A stretch of 64,000 nt of DNA from CBDBEU01 sp965204565. GTDB lineage: Bacteria; Pseudomonadota; Alphaproteobacteria; Rhizobiales; TMED25. Every line of letters begins with the position of its first letter. Position 1 is the stretch's first letter. The notes below the pieces were generated by a model, which ran no database searches, had not been told where the DNA came from, and saw nothing but the letters and a program-made list of their open reading frames with translations. The position numbers and the translations under genes were made by a program. Positions 9,045-17,599 of this stretch are shown one piece after another. The DNA lies in the NCBI GenBank assembly GCA_965204565.1, contig CBDBEU010000005.1:1302001-1366000 (forward strand), in the 5' to 3' direction.

Positions 9045-9893
9045 ATGAGCGAACCAGGTCACGACAGATTCCACCTCGCCGCCGTCATTGGCTGGCCGGC
9101 GTTGTATTCGCGCTCGCCCGCGCTCCATTCCTATTGGCTGGAGCAGTATGGGTTCAATGGTGCCTATTTACCGCTTGAAATCCGCCCCGAGCGCTTTGCC
9201 GCCGCGCTGCGAGCCCTGCCGGCGCTGGGCTTTGCCGGCTGCAATCTAACCATTCCCCACAAGGTGGCGGCGCGCGATCTGGTCGATGAGGCCGATGCGA
9301 CGGCGCGCGCCATCGGCGCGGTCAATTGCATCACCGTCGGGCCCGATGACCGCCTGTCCGGCACCAACACCGATGGTTTCGGCTTTATCGCCAGCATCGA
9401 GGCTGAAGTGCCTGACTGGCGCGGCGATGAGGGCCCGGCGGTAGTGATTGGCGCTGGCGGCGCAGCGCGTGCCATCGTCCATGCCCTTGCAGGCCAAGTT
9501 GTCAGCAAAATCCGGCTGGTCAATCGCACCAGGGCGCGCGCCGAGGAACTGGCGTTCCAGATTGGCGGCCCGATCGAGATTGTTGACTGGGACGATCGCA
9601 ACCGGGCGCTGGAGGGGGCGGCACTTGTGGTCAACACCACCAATCAGGGCATGGCCGGACTGCCGCCGCTCGATCTCGATCTTTCCGGCCTGCCAACTGC
9701 GGCTTTGGTCAGCGATATCGTCTATGTGCCGCGCCAGACACCGCTGCTCAAAGCCGCCGCCGTAAGAGGCAACCGCACTGTCGGCGGGCTTGGCATGCTA
9801 CTGCATCAGGCAAGACCATGCTGGAAGCTGTGGTTCGGCATTGACCCTGAAGTCACGCCCGGCCTGCGCGCGGCGCTCGAGGTGACATTGTGA
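9045..9893 (+). CDS. aroE: Shikimate dehydrogenase
   Basis: 282 residues; NADP-dependent reduction of 3-dehydroshikimate in aromatic amino acid synthesis. Visible: the substrate pocket serines in YSRSPALHSYW (about 22-32), the catalytic lysine in NLTIPHKVAA (about 70-79), the partner aspartate in GTNTDGFGF (about 105-113), the dinucleotide-binding GAGGAARAI (about 138-146), NRTRARAEEL, and GGLGMLLHQ near the C-terminus. Intact and of normal length. In related genomes coaE usually follows at once; here a toxin-antitoxin pair does. It is one of the few intact genes in a decayed strip. Confidence 0.96.
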   Translation: MSEPGHDRFHLAAVIGWPALYSRSPALHSYWLEQYGFNGAYLPLEIRPERFAAALRALPALGFAGCNLTIPHKVAARDLVDEADATARAIGAVNCITVGPDDRLSGTNTDGFGFIASIEAEVPDWRGDEGPAVVIGAGGAARAIVHALAGQVVSKIRLVNRTRARAEELAFQIGGPIEIVDWDDRNRALEGAALVVNTTNQGMAGLPPLDLDLSGLPTAALVSDIVYVPRQTPLLKAAAVRGNRTVGGLGMLLHQARPCWKLWFGIDPEVTPGLRAALEVTL

Positions 9894-9967
9894 GTGGTTG
9901 ATCAGTATTGGCGGCTTTGTTGTCAGGTTTCACTTGACAAATAGTTGTAAGCCGTTACCTTAAATAT

Positions 9968-10244
9968 GTGATCAGGTCGTTCAGACACAAGGGCTTGGCG
10001 GAATTCGCCAGGGCCGATTCGGTTCGCCGCCTTTCGGTGCGGAACATTGGCCGTGTCCGGCGTATTCTTGCTTTGCTGGATGCGGCAGATTCCCCTGACG
10101 ATAAACATCTCAGGATATGGCTTCCATGAATTGGGAGGCCACAGAAAGGGCACCTACTCAGTTCGCGTCACCAGCAATTGGCGCTTGACGTTTCAATGGG
10201 ATGGCGCTGATGCCACCCATGTCGATCTGGAGGATTGCCACTGA
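9968..10244 (+). pseudogene. higB: HigB/RelE-type toxin gene, frameshifted
   Basis: From a GTG at 9968 the frame reads VIRSFRHKGLAEFARADSVRRL and on to SPDDKHL, as in HigB mRNA interferases. It then needs a one-base shift at about 10103-10112 (next to AAA) to continue as SGYGFHELGGHRKGTYSVRVTSNWRLTFQWD...VDLEDCH. The C-terminal frame ends at 10244, overlapping the antitoxin start (TGATG). Without the shift the product stops after about 50 residues and loses the conserved NWRLTF core. The toxin is therefore probably dead, although the antitoxin gene is intact. Confidence 0.75.
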
Positions 10245-10546
10245 TGAGCAACCCGCTGCTTGCCGGCCTGAAGCCAACGCACCCCGGCGAAGTGCTGCGC
10301 GAGGACGTGTTGCCGGAGCTGACCATCACCAAGACCAAGTTCGCCGAAATGCTCGGCATCTCCCGCCAGACGCTTTACAGCATTCTCAATGAACGCGAGC
10401 CCGTCACGCCGCGCATTGCCGTGCGTCTTGGTCATGTGCTTGGCAACGAACCCGACGTCTGGGCCCAGATGCAGCTCAATTATGATCTCGCATTGGAGGC
10501 CGCGCGTGTTGATCTTACCGGTGTTCCAACCCTGACCAGCGCGTAG
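10244..10546 (+). CDS. higA: HigA-type antitoxin, XRE-family HTH
   Basis: 100 residues with a helix-turn-helix of the HigA (VapI) group: PTHPGEVLREDVLPEL at the N-terminus, the HTH around KTKFAEMLGISRQTLYSILN (about 31-50), then AVRLGHVLGNEPDVWAQMQLNYDL. The start overlaps the toxin stop in TGATG, the usual coupling for higBA. HigA proteins neutralise HigB and repress the operon. With the toxin frameshifted this one may remain only as a regulator or as a relic. Confidence 0.88.
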   Translation: MSNPLLAGLKPTHPGEVLREDVLPELTITKTKFAEMLGISRQTLYSILNEREPVTPRIAVRLGHVLGNEPDVWAQMQLNYDLALEAARVDLTGVPTLTSA

Positions 10547-10643
10547 CCAAACCAGATAGCCCCCAACGCCTCCCGATTCACCGCCTGCCAAAAACGCGCT
10601 AGTCTGGCCCTGATTGTCCAACTCAGTAGCTGGAGGCGGTCCC

Positions 10644-10800
10644 ATGTGGGATTTCGATCTTTCGCGCGCATTCGCCGCCATGGTGCGCACCGCGCCCTTC
10701 ATCCTGTTTCGCATGGCGGTCTATTTCGGCATTGCCATCGGTTATTCTGGTTGTCACCGGCGTTGGCGGTGCGATCGGCTATGGCGTCACGTCCTTGAGC
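10644..10800 (+). pseudogene. Truncated membrane protein gene
   Basis: An ATG with GGAGG seven bases upstream starts MWDFDLSRAFAAMVRTAPF followed by a hydrophobic segment (ILFRMAVYFGIAIGY). A one-base shift near 10742 is needed to continue into a second hydrophobic, glycine-rich stretch (ILVVTGVGGAIGYGVTS). Shortly after, at about 10790, the sequence passes into an IS5-type transposase remnant on the other strand. The original was probably a multi-pass membrane protein of unknown function; what is left is not expected to work. Confidence 0.5.
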
Positions 10801-11110
10801 GAGGATGGCGGCGGCATCGCGTCCCGCCGGTTCGGCCAGCGTCTCGAGCATCGCATCGAACACGCCGGTCGTGACCCATCTTCGGTAGCGTCGGAAAATG
10901 CTGTTCCACTTGCCATAGTCATCCCGCAGAGGCCCGCCACTGCGCTCCGGTTCGCGCGATCCACATCATGCCTTCGAAATACAGGCTGTTGTCCTGTGCA
11001 GGACGTCACCCGCGACCGCACTCCAATGTGAATCTCATGTGGCGCCAACAGCGGCCCGATCAGCGCCCATTCCTCATCCGTTACACCAATCCGCTCGCCC
11101 AAGGCAGCCT
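10779..11110 (-). mobile_element. IS5-type transposase remnant (N-terminal ORF)
   Basis: Reading the minus strand, VTDEEWALIGPLL opens the N-terminal domain of an IS5-family transposase. Further pieces in shifted frames read DNSLYFEGMMWIARTGAQWR, then DYGKWNSIFRRYRRWVTTGVFDAM and LETLAEPAGRDAAAI. About 35 extra bases starting GAGATTCACATT interrupt the first conserved block. The catalytic half is absent. The fragment joins the cut membrane gene on one side and the cut eipB on the other, so it probably marks the insertion and deletion that destroyed both. Confidence 0.65.
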
Positions 11111-11148
11111 CCAAAAGGCAGCCTTGAATCCAAATGTGAATCTCACGT
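11024..11148. repeat. Pair of near-identical 17-bp direct repeats
   Basis: AATGTGAATCTCATGT-like sequence at 11024-11040 recurs as AATGTGAATCTCACGT at 11132-11148 with two differences. The outer copy lies where the IS5-type remnant meets eipB and the inner copy splits the transposase reading, so the repeat may be an insertion-sequence tip present twice. Confidence 0.45.
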
Positions 11149-11436
11149 CAAGCTTTGTCCACGAAACCTGGTCTCGCCTTGTGCGTCGCCCATCTGAGCA
11201 ACCCGGCGCATCGATACTGAATAACCCTCACAGGCAGATCCGTTAAATTCGTGAACCATCCGGCTGCGTACATTGACGACCGGCGTACGTTCTTTACGCG
11301 ACAGCACACTGAGATCGTAGATCGCCCGATGCGGCACCAATGTAATCGACGGTCCAGCCGCCACCGCGCTCGCGGTCATGGTAAGAATCATGCTGAGAAA
11401 AGCCGCGACCAGTGCTTGAATGGAATAGGCGCGCAT
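11143..11436 (-). pseudogene. eipB: EipB/DUF1849 cell-envelope protein, C-terminally truncated
   Basis: The first 97 codons of an EipB-type periplasmic protein. There is a signal peptide (MRAYSIQALVAAFLSMILTM...ASAVAAG), then ITLVPHRAIYDLSV, and the family block RMVHEFNGSACEGYSVSMR. Full-length members have about 280 residues and a disulfide-linked beta-spiral fold; in Brucella the protein supports envelope integrity. Here the frame runs into the IS5-type remnant at about 11143 and stops. The conserved N-terminus is otherwise undamaged, so the loss looks recent. The start is the ATG at 11436. Confidence 0.7.
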
Positions 11437-11514
11437 GCAATTTCGTTCCAGGTTCGCTATCACTGGCGGATGCAACGCGGGCGCCCATGTGCTGTCAAGT
11501 GCGTTGCAACCGTC

Positions 11515-11960
11515 ATGTCTGTCAAGTTCACATCTTGAAGAGCTTGGAATCACGCTGCCGCTGGCGGTAGCGCCGGTTGCCAATTATGTGCCGTTTCGGC
11601 AGGCGGGAAGCCTGCTGGTAATTGCCGGACAGGTACCGATCAGCGAAAGCAAGCCCGCCTATCAGGGTGTTCTCGGCACGGGCAACATCACAATGGAGGG
11701 CGCAACTGCGGCCGCACGGTTTTGTGCACTAAACGTCCTGGCCCAGACAGCCGCGACGCTTTACGGCATTCTCAACCGCATCAGGGCTTGCATTCGCCTT
11801 GGTGTATTCGTCGCCGCGAGCGCTGAATTCACCGAACATCCTTTGATTGCCAATGGGCCTTCGATCTGATTGTCGAGGTATTGGCGAGGCTGGACTTCAC
11901 GCACGTGCCGCAGTCGGCTGTTCAAGCCTGCCGCGCTGGGCGTTCCGGTCGAGGTTTAAG
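11515..11960 (+). pseudogene. RidA-family gene, multiply frameshifted
   Basis: Pieces of a RidA (YjgF) family protein of the about 150-residue type: HLEELGITLPLAVAPVANYVPF, GSLLVIAGQVPISES, AARFCALNVLAQ and EFTEHPLIANGPS are in one frame; then FDLIVEVLA, GLHARAAVGCSSLP and ALGVPVEV lie in other frames. At least three indels separate them. RidA proteins hydrolyse reactive enamines and imines. An intact but distinct RidA gene is present at 23058-23468. Confidence 0.65.
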
Positions 11961-11995
11961 CCATGTTCGAGGTCGGCTGAGTTGAGAAACCCGCG

Positions 11996-12743
11996 ATGGC
12001 CGATACGGACTGGATAGTCGCTCGGCCGGTGGCGCATCGCGGTCTTCACGACCCGGCAAATGGTATTGCCGAGAATTCCCTTGCCGCAGCGCGCCGCGAT
12101 CGAGAACAATTATGCGATCGAAGTCGATATCCGCCCATCCGCCGATGCGGCCGCGATGGTATTTCATGACGCAACGCTTGACTGCATGACCGGCCGCGGC
12201 GGCCGGGTTGAACAAATCTCTGCCGAGAGGCACTCAACCGTTTGCGACTTGGCGGCAGCGAGGAGACCATCGCGACACTTGACCAACTTATTGAACTTGT
12301 CGCCGGGCGGTCAGGGCTATTTTTGGAAATCAAGACCGATGATCTGTCCGATCCCAAGCTGGGCCAGGAATTCTTGCACACCTATCCTCGCGTTTTCATT
12401 CCTATGCCGGACCAGTGGCGGTGATGTCGTTCGATCCGCAAGCAGTAGGCGCCATGGCACTCATGGCGCCGCAGATCCCACGTGGGTGTGTTTCGCGCGG
12501 ATATCGCGAACGCGCCGATCTTGCCAAACATGGCGCACTTGGATGCTGGTGCGCAGGAATTTGAACCCTGTGATCGAGACTCGGGCCCGGTTCGTTGCCT
12601 ATGATGCGCAGGCATTGCCCGCACCGGCACTGGCGCGCCGGGCGGGTTTTCGTCTTCTTAGCTGGACGGTGCGCGATGAAGCTGAGAAGCGGCGTATCGC
12701 AGCTAGTGTCGACCAGATCATTTTCGAGGGTTTCAGGCCGTAG
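11996..12743 (+). pseudogene. Glycerophosphodiester phosphodiesterase gene, multiply frameshifted
   Basis: The start MADTDWIVARPVAHRGLHD carries the family HRG motif, and NSLAA then ENNYAIEVDIRPSADAAAMVFHD follows after a shift near 12100; later pieces (TIATLDQLIELVAGRSGLFLEIK; FDPQAVGAMALMAPQIPRG; AFRLLSWTVRDEAEKRR-like end) are in further frames. The enzyme would have released glycerol 3-phosphate from phosphodiesters, using the conserved H, E and D residues. At least four indels make it non-functional. Confidence 0.65.
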
Positions 12744-12770
12744 CGCCCTGCCCGCCGCGTTCAGTAGAGC

Positions 12771-13958
12771 ATGACAGAGCCTTTGGAACTCACCGCAACC
12801 ATCGAAACATCGCTCGCCGATATTGGCCGCGAGACGTGGGATGCCTGCGCCGTACCGGCAGGCACCGGTGGCGAGCACAGGTGCCCCTACCCTTTCCTGT
12901 CATTTGATTTTCTGGATGGACTTGAGTGCTCTGGCTGCGCTACCGCCGAGACCGGATGGCTCGGTCAACACATGGTGTTGTATGCCGATGGTGAGGCAGT
13001 TGCAGTGATGCCGTGCTACCTCAAGAACCATTCATTCGGCGAGTTTGTATTCGATCACGTCTGGGCCGATGCGTTTGAACGCGCGGGCGGGGACTATTAT
13101 CCCAAACTCCAGGCTGCGGTGCCTTTCACGCCAGTGACCTCGCCGCGCATTCTGGTGCGCGAGGGATTTGAGCGTGCGATCGCCGAAAAGGCACTGGCGT
13201 CGGCAGCGGTGCAACTAACCGACCGGCTTGGCGCTTCAAGCCTGCATCTGACTTTCCTGCCGAAAGACGAATGGACACATCTGGGCGAATGCGGCCTGCT
13301 TCAGCGTACCGGCAAGCAGTTCCATTGGCCAAACCGGGACTATCAAAACTTTGATGACTTTCTCGCCGCACTGGCCTCGCGCAAGCGCAAGGCAATCCGC
13401 AAGGAACGTCAGCGCGCCCTGGAAAACGGTCTTGAGGTCGACTGGATTACCGGCAGCGATCTCACCGAAGCGCATTGGGACGCGTTCTACGACTTTTATA
13501 CCGACACCGGCGCGCGCAAATGGGGACAGCCCTACCTCAACCGCGCGTTCTTCTCCCTGGTCTCAGAGCGCATGGCGGATGATCTTCTTCTGATCATGGC
13601 ACGCAGAAATGACCGCTATGTCGCAGGCGCTCTCAATATCATTGGCGCAGAGGCCCTGTTTGGCCGTTATTGGGGCGAGATCGAGCATCACGAGTTCCTG
13701 CATTTCGAACTGTGCTTTTACCAGGCGATCGACTTCGCCATCGCGCATGGCCTCAAGTCGGTCGAGGCGGGAGCTGGCGGCCAACACAAGCTGTCGCGCG
13801 GCTATCTGCCGATGACCACCTATTCTGCGCATTATGTGGTGCATAAGGGTTTAAGGCGCGCGATTGCCGACTATCTCGATGATGAGCGGAATTGGGTGGC
13901 GCTGGAGCAACGCGGGCTTGGCAAACACGCGCCCTATCGCCATGAGGATAATGGCTGA
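12771..13958 (+). CDS. FemAB/GNAT-fold DUF482-type protein
   Basis: 395 residues, intact. It matches the family often labelled peptidogalycan biosynthesis protein (DUF482), which has an acyltransferase fold like FemAB. Landmarks are PYPFLSFDFLDGLE near residue 40, the basic block ASRKRKAIRKERQRALENGLEVDW (about 203-226), FYDFYTDTGARKWGQPYLNRAFF (about 241-263) and the C-terminal AGAGGQHKLSRGYLP. The true substrate is unknown. It is the first intact gene after four broken ones, and its order with the HIT gene, clpA and clpS is conserved among Rhizobiales. Confidence 0.8.
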   Translation: MTEPLELTATIETSLADIGRETWDACAVPAGTGGEHRCPYPFLSFDFLDGLECSGCATAETGWLGQHMVLYADGEAVAVMPCYLKNHSFGEFVFDHVWADAFERAGGDYYPKLQAAVPFTPVTSPRILVREGFERAIAEKALASAAVQLTDRLGASSLHLTFLPKDEWTHLGECGLLQRTGKQFHWPNRDYQNFDDFLAALASRKRKAIRKERQRALENGLEVDWITGSDLTEAHWDAFYDFYTDTGARKWGQPYLNRAFFSLVSERMADDLLLIMARRNDRYVAGALNIIGAEALFGRYWGEIEHHEFLHFELCFYQAIDFAIAHGLKSVEAGAGGQHKLSRGYLPMTTYSAHYVVHKGLRRAIADYLDDERNWVALEQRGLGKHAPYRHEDNG

Positions 13959-14027
13959 TCCACTTGCCGGCGCGAGACCGGCGCGCTACTCACGGAACCC
14001 ACAGCACCCGGCACAGGAGGCAAGCCG

Positions 14028-14450
14028 ATGACCGCTTATGACCAGCAGAATATCTTTGCCAAGATCCTGCGCGGCGAAATGCCCGCGACCTGCGTTTATG
14101 AGAACGAGATGACGCTGACAATGATGGACATCATGCCGCGGGCGGACGGCCATGTCCTGGTGTTGCCTAAGGTTGCATCACGCAACATTCTAGACATCGA
14201 AGCGAGCGACATGGCGGCGGTGATGGCAACGGTACAGAAAATCGCGCGCGCCCAAATGACCGCCTTTAACGCCAACGGCATTACTGTTCAGAATTTTTGC
14301 GAAAGTGCTGGCGGACAGTTGGTGTTCCACACCCATGTACACGTGCTGCCGCGCCACGAAGGTGTCGATCTTCGCCCGCCCGGAACGATGGCTGACAGTG
14401 AGATACTTGAAGCGCATGCGGAGAAAATCAGGGCATCACTCGCCGCGTGA
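14028..14450 (+). CDS. HIT-family (histidine triad) nucleotide-binding protein
   Basis: 140 residues. The histidine triad HTHVHVLPR is at about 103-111, and the N-terminal IFAKILRGEMPATCVYEN and the DIMPRADGHVLVLPK block are typical of HIT hydrolases, which cleave nucleoside phosphoramidates or dinucleotides. The ATG at 14028 has AGGAGG upstream. It lies 69 bases after the DUF482 gene and converges on clpA. The exact substrate cannot be told from the sequence. Confidence 0.92.
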   Translation: MTAYDQQNIFAKILRGEMPATCVYENEMTLTMMDIMPRADGHVLVLPKVASRNILDIEASDMAAVMATVQKIARAQMTAFNANGITVQNFCESAGGQLVFHTHVHVLPRHEGVDLRPPGTMADSEILEAHAEKIRASLAA

Positions 14451-14539
14451 AGCGGCGCGGAATGGCGGCGCTCAGTTCCGTTAAATTTGCGAACTCAAAG
14501 CGTTTTCAAATCCACCGACGCGCCATGGCGCGCCCGGAA

Positions 14540-16975
14540 TCACTCCACCGCCAAAGGCACTTTAGGCACCGAGCCCTTACCGGTGCTGCCGCCTGATCCC
14601 TTGGAGCCGCCGCCGGAACCTTTCGGACCCTTTTTTGGCCCCTTCTTGGGCTTTGAGCCGCGCCTGGGACGTGGCTTGGGCGCTGGCAGGTCCGGCTCTT
14701 CGAACGTGAAGCCCAACTTCTTCTTGCCGTCCTCATCAACCTCGAGCGTTACTGAAACAGCGCCGCCCTTGACCAACTTGCCAAACAACACTTCATTAGC
14801 CAGCGGTTTCTTGATATGCTCCTGAATAACGCGGGCGAGCGGTCTGGCACCAAATTTCTCATCGTAGCCGGTGTCGACGATCCAGTCTGTTGCCTCGTCC
14901 GACAGAGCGATTGTGACATTACGGTCGGCGAGTTGGGCCTCGAGTTCAAGCACGAATTTCTCGACCACCCGGCGCACAATGTCGCGCGGCAGGTTGGAAA
15001 ATGCGATAACCGCATCCAGCCTGTTACGGAACTCCGGCGAGAACATGCGGTTGATTGCCTCTTCGTCGTCGCCCTCGCGTTTGGTCTGGGCAAATCCGAT
15101 TGGTGGCTTTGCCAGATCAGCGGCACCCGCATTGGTGGTCATGATCAAGATCATATTGCGGAAGTCGACGCTCTTGCCATTGTGGTCGGTGAGCTTGCCG
15201 TGATCCATCACCTGCAGGAGGATATTGAACAGATCGGGATGGGCCTTTTCGATTTCGTCAAGCAGCAGCACGCAATGGGGGTGTTGATCAATACCGTCGG
15301 TCAGAAGCCCGCCCTGATCGAAGCCGACATAGCCCGGAGGCGCGCCGATCAGGCGTGAAACCGTGTGGCGCTCCATATATTCGGACATATCGAAACGAAT
15401 CAGCTCAACACCCATGAGTGAGGCAAGCTGACGTGCAACCTCGGTTTTGCCGACGCCTGTGGGACCTGAGAACAAATAACAGCCGATTGGTTTTTGCGGT
15501 TCGCGCAGTCCCGCCCGGGCAAGCTTGATCGCCGCACCAATGGTACCAATCGCGCGCTCCTGGCCGAACACCAACCGCTTGAGGTCGGTTTCAAGGTCGC
15601 GCAACACCGCCGCATCATCCTTGGAGACAGACTTGGGCGGAATACGCGCCATGGTGGCGACGGTCGCCTCGATTTCCTTCACCCCGATGGTCTTGCGGCG
15701 TTTGGTATCGGGCAGAAGCATCTGGCGCGCGCCCGTTTCATCGATCACGTCGATGGCTTTGTCCGGCAGCTTGCGATCGTGCATGTATTTCGACGACAAC
15801 TCGACCGCCGACTTGATCGCCTGATCGGTGTAGCGGATCTTGTGGAACTCTTCGAAATAGGGCTTGAGCCCGCGCAGGATCTTGATCGCGTCGGGCACGC
15901 TGGGCTCATTGATATCGATCTTCTGGAAGCGGCGCACCAGCGCGCGATCCTTTTCGAAATGCTGGCGGTATTCCTTGTAGGTGGTCGAGCCGATGCAGCG
16001 CAGACTGCCGGACTGGAACGCCGGCTTGAGCAGATTGGATGCATCCATCGCGCCGCCCGACGTCGCACCGGCACCGATCACGGTGTGGATCTCATCTATG
16101 AACATAATGGCACCGGGATAGTTTTCGATCTCCTTGACCACCGACTTCAGGCGCTCTTCGAAATCACCACGATAACGGGTGCCGGCCAGCAGCGAGCCCA
16201 TATCGAGTTGAAAGATTGTCGCATCCTTCAGCACTGCAGGAGCGTCGTTTTCGACGATTCTACGTGCCAGCCCTTCGGCAATCGCGGTTTTTCCAACGCC
16301 CGGATCGCCAACGAACAGCGGATTGTTCTTCTGGCGCCTGCACAGCACCTGAATGGTGCGTTCAAGTTCTGCAGCGCGTCCGATCAAGGGATCTATGCGG
16401 CCATCACTGGCCTTGCGATTGAGGTTGACGCAGTACTGGGAAAGCGCGTCATTGCCGTCTTTTTCCTCGTCCTCGCCGCCGTTGCCCTCACCCTCTTCGG
16501 GGGCACCGCGAACGGACCTAGCCTCGGAAAGCTCGGCCCGTTTGGCGATGCCGTGACTAATATAATTGACCGCGTCATAGCGGGTCATCTGCTGTTCCTG
16601 GAGGAAGTAGGCAGCGTGGCTCTCGCGCTCGGGGAATATCGCGACCAGAACGTTGGCGCCGGTGACCTCTTCGCGCCCGGACGACTGCACGTGGATCACG
16701 GCACGCTGGATCACCCGCTGGAAGCTGGCCGTCGGTTTTGCATCCTCACCGTCGGCGACGACCAGATTGGCAAGCTCGTGATCGACATAATCGACCAGAT
16801 TCTGCTTCAGCACATCGAGATCTACATTGCACGCGCGCATCACCGCCGATGCATCGCCATCGTCGATCAGCGCCAAAAGCAAATGCTCCAGCGTGGCATA
16901 TTCGTGGCGGCGGTCGTTCGCCAATGCAAGCGCACGATGCAGGCCCTGTTCCAGATTACGCGAGAACGTCGGCAA
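14540..16975 (-). CDS. clpA: ATP-dependent Clp protease ATP-binding subunit ClpA
   Basis: 811 residues; the AAA+ unfoldase that feeds ClpP, with ClpS as adaptor. It has an N-terminal Clp-N domain (LEQGLHRALALANDRRHEYATLEHLLLAL), a first ATPase domain with Walker A GDPGVGKTAIAEGL, and a second with GPTGVGKTEVARQL. The start is a TTG at 16975: AAGGAG stands six bases upstream and the product begins with the conserved PTFSRNLEQ; the upstream in-frame ATG at 17008 would overlap clpS. The last 60 or so residues form a low-complexity Lys/Pro/Gly/Ser tail (KPKKGPKKGPKGSGGGSKGS). It is 11 bases downstream of clpS. Confidence 0.96.
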   Translation of the reverse strand: MPTFSRNLEQGLHRALALANDRRHEYATLEHLLLALIDDGDASAVMRACNVDLDVLKQNLVDYVDHELANLVVADGEDAKPTASFQRVIQRAVIHVQSSGREEVTGANVLVAIFPERESHAAYFLQEQQMTRYDAVNYISHGIAKRAELSEARSVRGAPEEGEGNGGEDEEKDGNDALSQYCVNLNRKASDGRIDPLIGRAAELERTIQVLCRRQKNNPLFVGDPGVGKTAIAEGLARRIVENDAPAVLKDATIFQLDMGSLLAGTRYRGDFEERLKSVVKEIENYPGAIMFIDEIHTVIGAGATSGGAMDASNLLKPAFQSGSLRCIGSTTYKEYRQHFEKDRALVRRFQKIDINEPSVPDAIKILRGLKPYFEEFHKIRYTDQAIKSAVELSSKYMHDRKLPDKAIDVIDETGARQMLLPDTKRRKTIGVKEIEATVATMARIPPKSVSKDDAAVLRDLETDLKRLVFGQERAIGTIGAAIKLARAGLREPQKPIGCYLFSGPTGVGKTEVARQLASLMGVELIRFDMSEYMERHTVSRLIGAPPGYVGFDQGGLLTDGIDQHPHCVLLLDEIEKAHPDLFNILLQVMDHGKLTDHNGKSVDFRNMILIMTTNAGAADLAKPPIGFAQTKREGDDEEAINRMFSPEFRNRLDAVIAFSNLPRDIVRRVVEKFVLELEAQLADRNVTIALSDEATDWIVDTGYDEKFGARPLARVIQEHIKKPLANEVLFGKLVKGGAVSVTLEVDEDGKKKLGFTFEEPDLPAPKPRPRRGSKPKKGPKKGPKGSGGGSKGSGGSTGKGSVPKVPLAVE

Positions 16976-16986
16976 TTCCGGCTCCT

Positions 16987-17337
16987 TCAGTCTTTCTCCA
17001 TGGTGCACTGTAGCGGGTGCTGGTGCTGCCGGGCAAAGTCCATCACCTGCGTCACCTTGGTCTCGGCAACTTCATACGTATAGACGCCGCACACACCGAC
17101 ACCGTGCTGGTGAACATGCAGCATAATTCGTGTCGCCTCTTCCTGTTCCTTGAAAAAGATCCGCTCAAGCACATGAACCACGAACTCCATCGGCGTGTAG
17201 TCGTCATTCAGCAACAGCACTTTGTACATGCTGGGCTTTTTGGTCTTCGTGCGAGTGGCGGTGACGGTATCGCCACTGCTGTTCCCACGATCTCGTCCAC
17301 CGTCACCGGCCGACATTTGCACCGGCGTGCGGGTCAT
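16987..17337 (-). CDS. clpS: ClpS adaptor protein
   Basis: 116 residues from the chosen ATG at 17337. ClpS binds N-degron substrates and delivers them to ClpA. The family core is complete: YKVLLLNDDYTPMEFVVHVLE with the NDD substrate-binding residues, the helix with HVHQHGVGVCGVYTYEVAETK, and QHQHPLQCTME at the end. The N-terminal 35 residues are variable. Upstream in-frame starts at 17391 and 17361 are possible; none has a strong ribosome binding site, and 17337 gives the usual length and a MTRTPVQM start like relatives. It precedes clpA in one transcript. Confidence 0.93.
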   Translation of the reverse strand: MTRTPVQMSAGDGGRDRGNSSGDTVTATRTKTKKPSMYKVLLLNDDYTPMEFVVHVLERIFFKEQEEATRIMLHVHQHGVGVCGVYTYEVAETKVTQVMDFARQHQHPLQCTMEKD

Positions 17338-17568
17338 TCCTGAATGGTCCCAAACTTCGTTCAGCATTGCGACAGCTGGGGTGCGCCACATTCTATAGGC
17401 TCTTCAATTGTAACACCGGAACCGACCACGCATGCAATAGATAGGCAGGCAAGAGGCAAGTGAAAACACCACAAGCTCGATCAAAGATACGACATTTGTC
17501 AAAAGCGGGGCATTGGTGCAACTGGGCACGCCATGGAGCGCGGCTGGCACCCGCACTTGCCAAACAAA

Positions 17569-17592
17569 AGGCCCGGCACAAAAACCGGGCCT
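17569..17592 (-). terminator. Rho-independent terminator, originally of the phasin gene
   Basis: A perfect 8-bp stem AGGCCCGG/CCGGGCCT with an 8-base loop; on the minus strand it is followed by TTTTGTTT. It sits just outside the left end of the IS5 element. On the unoccupied chromosome it would lie about 20 bases after the phasin stop codon. Confidence 0.7.
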
Positions 17593-17599
17593 AGACTAA

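Noticed and set aside
15494..17083. Plus-strand ORF of 529 codons opposite clpA
   Set aside because: Shadow of clpA caused by GC-rich codon use; clpA on the minus strand has all family motifs.
17393..17581. 62-codon minus-strand frame between clpS and the terminator
   Set aside because: No ribosome binding site, Cys-rich random composition, and it overlaps the phasin terminator hairpin.
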